DNA of 64,000 nucleotides from Halorussus gelatinilyticus. GTDB lineage: Archaea; Halobacteriota; Halobacteria; Halobacteriales; Haladaptataceae. A program made the position numbers and the translations under genes. Each line of letters begins with the position of its first letter. The first letter of the stretch is position 1. Shown here one piece after another: positions 1 through 7,122 of the stretch. The notes below the pieces were generated by a model. That model saw nothing but the letters and a program-made list of their open reading frames with translations. It had not been told where the DNA came from and did no database searches. Location of the stretch: NCBI RefSeq assembly GCF_023238445.1, contig NZ_CP096658.1:3534001-3598000 (forward strand), given 5' to 3'.

Positions 1-755
1 CCCTCGATGAGGTCCACGCCGGCGTAGTCGAGTCCGACGACTTCCGAAGCCTCGCGGGCGATGGAAGCCACCTCTCGCGGGAGGTCGTCGGACGCGTCCT
101 CCACGTCGCCGCCCAGCGCCACGTTCGTCCGCCAGTCGTTCTCGGGCGCGTAGCGGTTCATCGCGCCGACGATGCGGTCGCCGACAACGTACACCCGGAG
201 GTCGCGGTGGCGGGTGTCGTCGCGCTCGATGAGTTCCTGGAGGAACGCTTGGCGGTCGCCGACCCGCGGGTTGACGAGTTCGTCCGGGCCGACCTTCCAC
301 GTCCCGCCGCCGTGGGTCCCGATAGCGGTCTTGTAGACGGCCTCCTCGCCGAACGCGTCCCGACCGTCGTTGAGCCGGTCGTTCGACAGCGCCAGCAGCG
401 CGTCCGGGACCGGAATCCCCGCGTCGGCCAGCGCCGTCGCCGTCGAGAACTTGTGGATGGCGGTCATGACCGAACTGGGGTCGTTCAGAACCGGCAACAC
501 CGCGTCGTAGATTTTGGCGAGACCGAGCGCCTCGGAAGGCTGTTCGGTGTTCGAGAGTAGAAGTCGATTCGCCACCGCGTCCACGTCGGGTTCGAGTTCG
601 ACGGACCCGTCTTCGAGCTGAATCGCGGTGTTCTCTTCCCGAAGCCAGGACGGTTCGTGACCGAGATCTTCGATAGCGTTCAGAATCGCCTTCGTTTCCT
701 TACTGTTGTGAAGACTGAGCACACCGACCCGCACACCTGAACCGTCAGCAGTCAT
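1..755 (-). CDS. RimK-family ATP-grasp ligase (3' end beyond window)
   Basis: Partial gene: the reading frame opens at ATG 755 and runs off the left edge after about 251 residues. The protein begins MTADGSGVRVGVLSLHNSKE. It shows a RimK/ATP-grasp layout: an N-terminal Rossmann-like part, the conserved HKFSTATALADAGIPVP region that precedes the ATP-grasp fold, then VYKTAIGTHGGGTWKV (ATP-binding loop) and DLRVYVVGDRIVGAMNRYA. The visible C-terminus keeps the conserved VGLDYAGVDLI. Family members ligate amino acids, often glutamate, to a carboxylate using ATP; the substrate here is unknown. It is divergent from an aspartoacylase-like hydrolase, and the two share a 100-bp promoter region. Start chosen by homology and by an AT-rich box 26-34 nt upstream. 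Confidence 0.88.
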   Translation of the reverse strand, partial: MTADGSGVRVGVLSLHNSKETKAILNAIEDLGHEPSWLREENTAIQLEDGSVELEPDVDAVANRLLLSNTEQPSEALGLAKIYDAVLPVLNDPSSVMTAIHKFSTATALADAGIPVPDALLALSNDRLNDGRDAFGEEAVYKTAIGTHGGGTWKVGPDELVNPRVGDRQAFLQELIERDDTRHRDLRVYVVGDRIVGAMNRYAPENDWRTNVALGGDVEDASDDLPREVASIAREASEVVGLDYAGVDLIE

Positions 756-781
756 TGGTAGTTACGTATTGGACGCCGCGG

Positions 782-789
782 CTTAAAAA
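782..789 (-). promoter_or_regulatory. TATA-like box for the RimK-family gene
   Basis: On the minus strand this reads CTTTTTAA, about 27-34 nt before ATG 755. That spacing suits a short or absent 5' leader. It lies back to back with the box of the divergent gene. Confidence 0.5.
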
Positions 790-825
790 GCCGAACATCG
801 GTTTCGGCGGAGCGACTGCCGCGCC

Positions 826-833
826 TTTATATA
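826..833 (+). promoter_or_regulatory. TATA box for leaderless amidohydrolase gene
   Basis: TTTATATA ends 22 nt before ATG 856. Transcription starting about 25 nt after the box centre would begin at the ATG, so the transcript is predicted leaderless. This favours ATG 856 over the GTG at 847. Confidence 0.65.
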
Positions 834-855
834 TGCCGGGGCCTCAGTGGGGGAC

Positions 856-1923
856 ATGACCGGTTCGGAGGCTGACCCGGACGCGTTTACGTACAACGGC
901 GGAATCGTCGAGCCGGGTGAGACCCAGAACGTTCGGTACGGCATCAGCGAGACGTATCTGGGCGACCCGGTTCGCATCCCCGTCACCATCGTTAACGGAG
1001 CCGAACCGGGGCCGACGGTGTTCCTCACGGCCGCGGCGCACGGCGACGAACTCAACGGCATCGAGGTCGTGCGGGAGGTCGCCCACGGCTGGAACCACGA
1101 CGACCTCTGTGGCACGCTGGTCTGTATGCCCGTCCTGAACGTCCCCGGATTCCTCTCACAGGAGCGCTACCTCCCGATTTACGACCGGGACCTGAACCGC
1201 TCGTTCCCCGGTCGGCAGGGTTCGACCAGTGCCAAGCGCATGGCCTTCCAGATATTCCGGAACTTCATCGCGCCCTGCGACATCGGACTCGACTTCCACA
1301 CGTCCACGCGCGGGCGCACGAACATGTTGCATGTGCGGGCGGACATGGCCGACCCCGAGGTTTCGAGGCTGGCCAAGTCGTTCGGTTCGAACGTCATCAT
1401 CTCCTCGGAGGGGCCGACCGGCACGCTCCGCCGGGAGGCGACCGACTACGGCATCCCGACCATCACCATCGAGATGGGCGAGGCCCACCGGTTCCAGCGC
1501 GAGTTCATCGACCGCGGACTGGAGGGCGTCGGGAGCGTCCTCTCGGAGTACGGCGCCCACCGCACCCCGTCGGTGAAGTGGCCGGGCTGGCGGACCGTCA
1601 TCGACGACGCCAAAGAGAAGACGTGGATTCGCGCCGACGCGGGCGGACTGGTGGACATGCACCACGACCGCGGGTCGCTGGTCTACGAGGGCGACACCAT
1701 CTGCACCATCACCAACCCGTTCAAAACCGACCGGGAACCCGTCGAAGCGCCGTTTACGGGGCTGTTGGTAGGCGTCCTCGAAAATCCGGTGGTCTATCCG
1801 GGGAACCCGCTGTGTCACATGGTCGAACTCTCGGCGAAGACCCGTAAAGCCCTCAAACGCGAGCGCGCCCGGAGCGAATCGGTCGAGAACACGCCGACGC
1901 CCGCGAGTCCGAGCCGGCGGTGA
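856..1923 (+). CDS. Succinylglutamate desuccinylase/aspartoacylase-family zinc amidohydrolase
   Basis: 355-residue member of the AstE/AspA family of M14-like zinc amidohydrolases, which cleave N-acyl amino acids. The zinc motif HGDE is at residues 62-65 (ligands H62 and E65). DRDLNRSFPG near residue 116 carries the substrate-binding Arg/Asn region, and DFHTS near 149 supplies the third zinc ligand. The C-terminal part (about 255-340) is a small beta domain typical of the prokaryotic family. There is no signal peptide, so it is cytoplasmic. ATG 856 is preferred over the in-frame GTG 847 because it matches a leaderless promoter. Divergence from a RimK-type ligase suggests a ligase/hydrolase pair acting on a related amino acid conjugate; this pairing is inference. 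Confidence 0.88.
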   Translation: MTGSEADPDAFTYNGGIVEPGETQNVRYGISETYLGDPVRIPVTIVNGAEPGPTVFLTAAAHGDELNGIEVVREVAHGWNHDDLCGTLVCMPVLNVPGFLSQERYLPIYDRDLNRSFPGRQGSTSAKRMAFQIFRNFIAPCDIGLDFHTSTRGRTNMLHVRADMADPEVSRLAKSFGSNVIISSEGPTGTLRREATDYGIPTITIEMGEAHRFQREFIDRGLEGVGSVLSEYGAHRTPSVKWPGWRTVIDDAKEKTWIRADAGGLVDMHHDRGSLVYEGDTICTITNPFKTDREPVEAPFTGLLVGVLENPVVYPGNPLCHMVELSAKTRKALKRERARSESVENTPTPASPSRR

Positions 1924-2069
1924 ACCTCGGATTTCGTGGCGTCGTCGCCGAGTTAGGATAAACTCCACACTGGAAAAAGACAGAACGGACCGAGCTGATC
2001 AGTTTCGTACGGAAACGGCCCGATGCCTTCCAGAACGTCTATTTCCGACCGAATAGACGTATCGCTCTG

Positions 2070-2514
2070 GTGGGAACCGTGTATTCGAGTCACAAACAAA
2101 AGCCACGGGTGGACGTACTCGACCGGCGTGGAAACGTGTTGAATCACCTGTCCGAAGAGGTCACGGACAAGCGAGAACTGGTGGAGCGCCTCGACTGCTC
2201 GCGCTCGACGGTCGATAGGAGCGTCCGCGAACTCCAATCGTACGACCTCGTGGAGTACGAGGACGGCGCGTACCGCCCGACGACGTTCGGCCGACTCGCT
2301 GCCGGGGAGTACCGGCAGTTCGAGCAGCGACTCGTCACGATGAGCCGACGCGGAGGTGGTGGTCTCGACGCCAGAAGACCCCTACGTGCCCGCCATCCAC
2401 CACGCCGGCGCGCTGGTCGAGTCAGACGCCCCGGAGTTGCACGAGTGGGCCGAATCGACTTACGCCGACTACCGGGCGGCGGCCCGCGAGTTCGAACCCG
2501 TGCGGTCGGCCTGA
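2070..2514 (+). pseudogene. Broken haloarchaeal HTH transcriptional regulator
   Basis: The N-terminal part (GTG 2070 to about 2345) encodes a clear winged-helix domain with [20 protein letters not shown] and a wing ending in [17 protein letters not shown]. After about residue 95 this frame becomes arginine-rich nonsense. A neighbouring frame (about 2344-2514) instead encodes [19 protein letters not shown] and then [14 protein letters not shown], which looks like the C-terminal tail of the same family, ending at TGA 2512-2514. The middle effector domain, roughly 100 residues in intact relatives of the FilR1/DUF1724 type, is missing. I read this as an internal deletion with a frameshift. The family assignment is moderate. 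A sequencing error alone would not explain the missing middle. Confidence 0.6.
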
Positions 2515-2617
2515 GTTCCGGACATGTTCGCCGGGAAAACCGAGTGCGGAGGCCGCGAGGCCGGCGGCAGGTAGAAACTTCTATTTGCCCACAGTCCAAC
2601 CTCCCGAACGGACAAGT

Positions 2618-3010
2618 ATGAGTCAATCGTACAATCGAGGCCTCGTCGAAGACTTCGGCCGGTGGCGGGAGTTCACGGCCGGGATGTGGGCCTGGATATT
2701 CCACAAGTTCACCGGGTGGGTACTCGTCGGCTACCTGTTCACTCACATCGCCGTGCTGAGTACCGCAACCACCGGTGCGAACGCGTACACGGATACGATT
2801 CAGGGGCTCGAAAGCCTGCTCGTGGTCCGGATCATGGAGGTCGGCCTGCTGGCGGTCGCCGTCTTCCACATCCTGAACGGGGTTCGCCTGCTGTTCGTGG
2901 ACCTCGGACTCGGACTCGAGTCGCAAGACAAGAGCTTCTACGCATCACTCGTCGTCACGGGCGTCATCGTACTGGCGAGCATCCCGACGTTCTTGGAGGG
3001 GGCGTTCTGA
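2618..3010 (+). CDS. sdhC: Succinate dehydrogenase cytochrome b subunit SdhC
   Basis: 130-residue membrane anchor of complex II. Three hydrophobic segments are visible (about 26-46, 67-90, 105-125). The first contains [16 protein letters not shown] and the second ends with HILNGVRLL; these hold the His residues expected to ligate haem b. It precedes sdhD by one base, then sdhB and sdhA, so it heads the operon. An in-frame upstream extension to 2585 adds residues that look nothing like the family, so ATG 2618 is chosen. The subunit anchors the catalytic dimer to the inner face of the membrane and passes electrons to menaquinone. Confidence 0.93.
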   Translation: MSQSYNRGLVEDFGRWREFTAGMWAWIFHKFTGWVLVGYLFTHIAVLSTATTGANAYTDTIQGLESLLVVRIMEVGLLAVAVFHILNGVRLLFVDLGLGLESQDKSFYASLVVTGVIVLASIPTFLEGAF

Positions 3011-3011
3011 G

Positions 3012-3377
3012 ATGGCCGAGCGTTACTCCTCGTTCCAGAGCGGAAGCGCGTCGTGGCTCTTCCAGCGGGTCACGGCCGCGTTCCTCGTCGTGGTGCTGGC
3101 GTTCCACTTCTTCCTCCTGCACTTCATGAACCACGCCTCGGAGGTGACGTTCGCCGGGACGAGCGCTCGCATGAGCGAGTGGGGCTATCTCGTCACGATG
3201 GTGCTGTTCCTGTGGACCGGGACGTTCCACGGCGTCAACGGCGTCTACGCCGCACTGCTGAATCAAGGACTGACGGGTACGAAGAAGACCGCGGTCAAGG
3301 GCATCCTCGTCGTCGCCGGTCTCGCGCTGGCGGCGCAGGGCACCTACCTCGCGCTCGTCATGAACGGAATGGTGTAA
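3012..3377 (+). CDS. sdhD: Succinate dehydrogenase hydrophobic membrane anchor SdhD
   Basis: 121 residues, second membrane subunit of complex II. Three transmembrane helices are seen: about 17-39 (FQRVTAAFLVVVLAFHFFLL), 55-77 (WGYLVTMVLFLWTGTFHGVN) and 93-118. His residues in the first two helices are candidate haem or quinone ligands. It begins one base after the sdhC stop and ends two bases before sdhB. The short spacing fits coupled translation of the four subunits. Confidence 0.92.
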   Translation: MAERYSSFQSGSASWLFQRVTAAFLVVVLAFHFFLLHFMNHASEVTFAGTSARMSEWGYLVTMVLFLWTGTFHGVNGVYAALLNQGLTGTKKTAVKGILVVAGLALAAQGTYLALVMNGMV

Positions 3378-3379
3378 AC

Positions 3380-4276
3380 ATGAGCACGCAAGTACCAGAA
3401 GAGAAAGAGCAGAGCGAGACCGAACAGGAGGTCAACGCCGAGACCGAGGCCGAGATTTCCGAGGGCGCGTCGTACGGCGACCAGCGCCGCGACCAGCGGG
3501 ACGCCCAGCGCCGGCAGTCGGTGTCGGGCGCGCCCGCCGATATCGAGGGCGAGTCGTTCCGACTGAAGGTGTTCCGCTACGACCCCGAGGTCGAGGGGAA
3601 GATGGAACCGCGCTTCGACGACTTCGCCGTCCCGAAGCAGAAGGGGATGACGGTCCTCGACGCGCTCATCTACGCCCGCGACCGTTACGACACCACGCTG
3701 ACCTTCCGCCACTCGTGCCGACAGGCGGTCTGCGGGTCGGACGCGCTGTTCATCAACGGTCGCCAGCGACTCGGCTGTCAGACCCAGATTTCGGACCTCG
3801 AAGAGCCGGTCCGGGTCGAGCCGCTCCCCCACCAGGACGTGGTGAAGGACCTCGTCGTGGACATGGAACACTTCTACGACCAGATGCACGCGGTCGAACC
3901 GTTCTTCCAGCCCGAGGAGGACCCCGACGGCGACCTCGAAGAGTACCGACAGACCCGCGAGAACCGCGAGAAGATCAAGATGTCCACGCGGTGCATCTGG
4001 TGCGGTGCCTGTATGTCCTCGTGTAACATCGCGGCCGGTGACAACCAGTATCTCGGTCCGGCGGCCATCAACAAGGCCTACCGGTTCGCCATGGACGAGC
4101 GGGAGGGCGAGAACATGAAGGAACACCGGCTGAACGTGATGGACCAGGAACACGGCGTCTGGCGGTGCCAGACGCAGTTCTCCTGTACCAACGTCTGTCC
4201 GAAGGACATCCCGCTGACCGAGCACATCCAAGAACTCAAGCGAGAGGCGGTCAAGCAGAACCTCAAGTTCTGGTAG
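3380..4276 (+). CDS. sdhB: Succinate dehydrogenase iron-sulfur subunit SdhB
   Basis: 298 residues, long for SdhB because of an acidic N-terminal extension of about 50 residues, a common haloarchaeal feature. The [2Fe-2S] loop is CRQAVCGSD followed by RLGC. The third cysteine of the loop is Asp, as in Escherichia coli SdhB, so this is a known variant. The second domain has CIWCGACMSSC and CQTQFSCTNVCPKDIP, supplying ligands for the [4Fe-4S] and [3Fe-4S] clusters. It carries electrons from SdhA FAD to the SdhC/D quinone site. ATG 3380 is used; longer readings of the frame have no family support. Confidence 0.95.
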   Translation: MSTQVPEEKEQSETEQEVNAETEAEISEGASYGDQRRDQRDAQRRQSVSGAPADIEGESFRLKVFRYDPEVEGKMEPRFDDFAVPKQKGMTVLDALIYARDRYDTTLTFRHSCRQAVCGSDALFINGRQRLGCQTQISDLEEPVRVEPLPHQDVVKDLVVDMEHFYDQMHAVEPFFQPEEDPDGDLEEYRQTRENREKIKMSTRCIWCGACMSSCNIAAGDNQYLGPAAINKAYRFAMDEREGENMKEHRLNVMDQEHGVWRCQTQFSCTNVCPKDIPLTEHIQELKREAVKQNLKFW

Positions 4277-4300
4277 CTCGAACACTACAAGATTACAACT

Positions 4301-6163
4301 ATGCACGAACACGACGTTCTGGTAATCGGCGGCGGCGGTGCCGGACTCCGAGCGGCCATCGCGGCCCACGAGGAGGGCGCGGACGTGGCTATCGTCACGA
4401 AGCTCCACCCGGTCCGTTCGCACACCGGCGCGGCCGAGGGCGGTATCAACGCGGCGATTCGAGAGGGCGACGACTGGGAACTCCACGCCTACGACACGAT
4501 GAAGGGGTCGGACTACCTCGGCGACGCCCCGGCAATCGAGACCCTCGCGCAGGACAGCCCCGAGGAGACGGTCCAACTCGAACACTGGGGGATGCCGTTC
4601 TCCCGAGAGGACGACGGCCGGGTCTCCCAGCGCCCGTTCGGCGGTCTCTCGTTCCCGCGGACGACCTACGCCGGGGCCGAGACCGGCCACCACCTGCTCC
4701 ACGTGATGTACGAGCAGGTCGTCAAGCGCGGGATTCAGGTGTACGACGAGTGGTACGTCTCGAACCTCGCGGTCACGGACCACGACGACGCCGAGGACCG
4801 GGAGTGTCACGGCGTCGTCGCCTACGACATCAAGACCGGCGCGGTCGAGGGCTTCAAGGCCCGCAACGGGGTCATCCTCGCCACCGGCGGCACCGGACAG
4901 GTGTACGACCACACGACCAACGCGGTCGCCAACACCGGCGACGGCGCGGCGATGGCCTACCGAGCGGGCGTCCCGCTCGAGGACATGGAGTTCGTCCAGT
5001 TCCACCCGACGACGCTCCCCTCGACGGGCGTCCTCATCTCCGAGGGCGTCCGCGGGGAGGGCGGCATCCTCTACAACAGCGAGGGCGAGCGGTTCATGTT
5101 CGAGTACGGTTACGCCAACAACGCCGGGGAACTGGCCTCCCGCGACGTGGTGTCGCGGGCGGAACTCACCGAGGTCAACGCCGGCCGCGGCGTCGAAGAC
5201 GAGTACGTCTATCTGGACATGCGCCACCTCGGCGAGGAGCGTATCACCGACCGACTGGAGAACATCCTCCACCTCGCGCGGGACTTCGAGGGCGTGGACG
5301 CGCTCGAAGAGCCGATGCCGGTCAAGCCCGGCCAGCACTACGAGATGGGCGGCATCGAGACCGACGAGAACGGCGAGACGCTCATCGACGGTCTCTACGC
5401 CGCCGGGGAGTGCGCCTGCGTGTCGGTCCACGGGTCGAATCGCTTGGGCGGCAACGCACTGCCGGAACTCATCGTCTTCGGCGCGCGCGCCGGTCGTCAC
5501 GCCGCGGGCGCCGACCTCGGCGAGGCCGAGATTACGAAGGGCAAGACCGCCGAAATCGAGGAGGAAGACGGTCTCGACACGCCGGTCGAACCCGGCGCGG
5601 TCCCCTCGGGCGACGACGAAGCAGTGGCCGACGGTAGCGACGACGTGGCCGCGGACGGCGGCGCGGCGGTCGTGGACCCCGACGAGACGGTCCGCCGGGC
5701 GGTCGAGCGCGAACGCACTCGCATCGAGGAACTGATGCAAAAAGACGAGGGCATCAAGCACTCGGACCTCCGGGCGGACCTCCAGCAGTCGATGACCGAG
5801 AACGTCAACGTCTTCCGGAACGAGGACGGTCTGAAGCAGGCGCTCGAGGACATCCGCGAAGTCCGGGAGGCGTATCAGGACGTGTACGTCAACGACCCGT
5901 CGCGGACGTTCAACACGGACCTCATCCACACCATCGAGACGCGCAACCTCATCGACCTCGCGGAGGCCATCACGCTCGGCGCGCTGGCCCGCGACGAGTT
6001 CCGCGGTGCCCACTGGCGACAGGAGCACCAGGAGCGCAAGGACGACGAGTGGCTCAAGCACACGATGCTGTCGTGGAACGACGGCACGCCGGAACTGTGG
6101 TACAAGCCGGTCATCCTCGAAGGCGAGGACAAGACCTACGAGCCGAAGGAACGCTCGTACTGA
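4301..6163 (+). CDS. sdhA: Succinate dehydrogenase flavoprotein subunit SdhA
   Basis: 620 residues, close to the family norm. The N-terminal FAD motif VIGGGGAGLRAAIAA starts at residue 7. HPVRSHTGAAEGGIN contains the His expected to bind FAD covalently. The catalytic core includes FVQFHPTTLPSTGVL and the C-terminal flavin segment SNRLGGNALPEL. A haloarchaeal acidic insertion (about 410-460, rich in D, E, G and A) separates the flavin domain from the C-terminal helical domain. It oxidises succinate to fumarate on the cytoplasmic face. Last gene of sdhCDBA, 24 bp after sdhB. Confidence 0.96.
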   Translation: MHEHDVLVIGGGGAGLRAAIAAHEEGADVAIVTKLHPVRSHTGAAEGGINAAIREGDDWELHAYDTMKGSDYLGDAPAIETLAQDSPEETVQLEHWGMPFSREDDGRVSQRPFGGLSFPRTTYAGAETGHHLLHVMYEQVVKRGIQVYDEWYVSNLAVTDHDDAEDRECHGVVAYDIKTGAVEGFKARNGVILATGGTGQVYDHTTNAVANTGDGAAMAYRAGVPLEDMEFVQFHPTTLPSTGVLISEGVRGEGGILYNSEGERFMFEYGYANNAGELASRDVVSRAELTEVNAGRGVEDEYVYLDMRHLGEERITDRLENILHLARDFEGVDALEEPMPVKPGQHYEMGGIETDENGETLIDGLYAAGECACVSVHGSNRLGGNALPELIVFGARAGRHAAGADLGEAEITKGKTAEIEEEDGLDTPVEPGAVPSGDDEAVADGSDDVAADGGAAVVDPDETVRRAVERERTRIEELMQKDEGIKHSDLRADLQQSMTENVNVFRNEDGLKQALEDIREVREAYQDVYVNDPSRTFNTDLIHTIETRNLIDLAEAITLGALARDEFRGAHWRQEHQERKDDEWLKHTMLSWNDGTPELWYKPVILEGEDKTYEPKERSY

Positions 6164-6409
6164 CCGACTCTTCGTTTCTCTCGACGTTCGGTCTCCGGTA
6201 ACTCGGAGTAGCGACGCTGCGCGGCCGCCCGACTTCAGCAGACTCGACCGACGGGACGGCTATCGACCGAGACCGCAGAGTCGCGGCGCTGTGTTTGTTC
6301 GTCCCGGCATCGCACTTCGACTCTCCGACGACGTACCGAACGCCGAGGAAGAGGATTCGTTTTTAGAGACGAAGGACAGCGACTCACGCGTACAAATCGT
6401 TCGTTTCGC

Positions 6410-6610
6410 TCATCCCGCCAGTCCGAGCGCCGCGAGCAGGTCGATACCCGCGTCGAAGTACTCGACCGCCCTGTATCCGAGATAGACGCCGACGATGCCG
6501 ACCAAACCGGGGAGTTCGGGCGGCGCGGGCAGCGGGATGCCGAGGAAAGTGAACAGCGCGCCCGTCAAAAACCCCGTCAGCAGCGCGAGGAGCGTGAGTA
6601 TCACGTTCAT
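6410..6610 (-). CDS. XapX-domain small membrane protein
   Basis: 66 residues with two hydrophobic helices (about 3-25 and 36-60) and the family pattern GFLTGALFTFLGIPLPAPPE followed by LVGIVGVYLGYRAVEY. This matches XapX/DUF1427, a small inner-membrane family of unknown biochemical role. It has the length expected for the family. It is convergent with sdhA across a 246-bp gap and is not obviously in an operon. Confidence 0.8.
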   Translation of the reverse strand: MNVILTLLALLTGFLTGALFTFLGIPLPAPPELPGLVGIVGVYLGYRAVEYFDAGIDLLAALGLAG

Positions 6611-6732
6611 CGGTAACGTCGTTCGCGGAGGAGCGAGAAGGGAGTTCTGATTCGGGTCGAACGTCGGGAGAGTCGCTCAACGCGTGACGCGACTGGCGTC
6701 GGCGTCGAGGGAGAAGTAGGGCGGCTATCGCG

Positions 6733-6909
6733 CTATCGCCACTGCGAGAGCGTCCGGGACTCTTCGAACGGCATCGCCAGATACGCTTCGTCGTTCGACA
6801 CGTCGGCGATGACCGTCGTGCGTTCGTCGTCCGTGTCGTCCACGGCGAACATGACTTCGCCGTCTTCGAACGATTCGTCCAGTTCTGCGGTGGGGAGTGT
6901 CCAACTCAG
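6733..6909 (-). CDS. Small haloarchaeal protein (DUF7556-like) with uncertain start
   Basis: This minus-strand frame encodes 58 residues ending GEVMFAVDDTDDERTTVIAD and then SNDEAYLAMPFEESRTLSQW. It is acidic and resembles a small haloarchaeal family I recall as DUF7556 (name from memory). No ATG, GTG or TTG lies at a fitting position in frame; the furthest plausible start is a CTG at 6909. A well placed leaderless GTG at 6919 (TATA-like TCTAAAAC centred near 6946) is in another frame. An early 1-nt frameshift, a non-standard start or a sequencing error are all possible. Confidence 0.5.
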   Translation of the reverse strand: MSWTLPTAELDESFEDGEVMFAVDDTDDERTTVIADVSNDEAYLAMPFEESRTLSQWR

Positions 6910-7122
6910 GGTTAATCACCGAGGTTCGGTCTTCGTACTTCAGTTTTAGAGGCGAGAGGGACTTTAGTATACACTACCCTCCCGCCCGTAACGGAACGTT
7001 ACGCGCACCGTACCGCCGTAAAACGGATCGAAACAGAAAATTACTGATAGGTGTGCGAGCCGTCGTCGGCCATATTTCCGGACTGCTAATTTCGCCGCCG
7101 GTGGTCACGAAGTGACCGACCG

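Noticed and set aside
3715-3790. SdhB [2Fe-2S] loop missing one cysteine (Asp instead)
   Set aside because: Escherichia coli SdhB has the same substitution, so it is a known functional variant rather than an anomaly.
3344-6061. Very long minus-strand open frame opposite sdhB/sdhA (about 905 codons)
   Set aside because: It is a shadow of the high-GC acidic sdh genes: rich in V, R, L and D with no domain, and sdhA/sdhB are unequivocal on the other strand.
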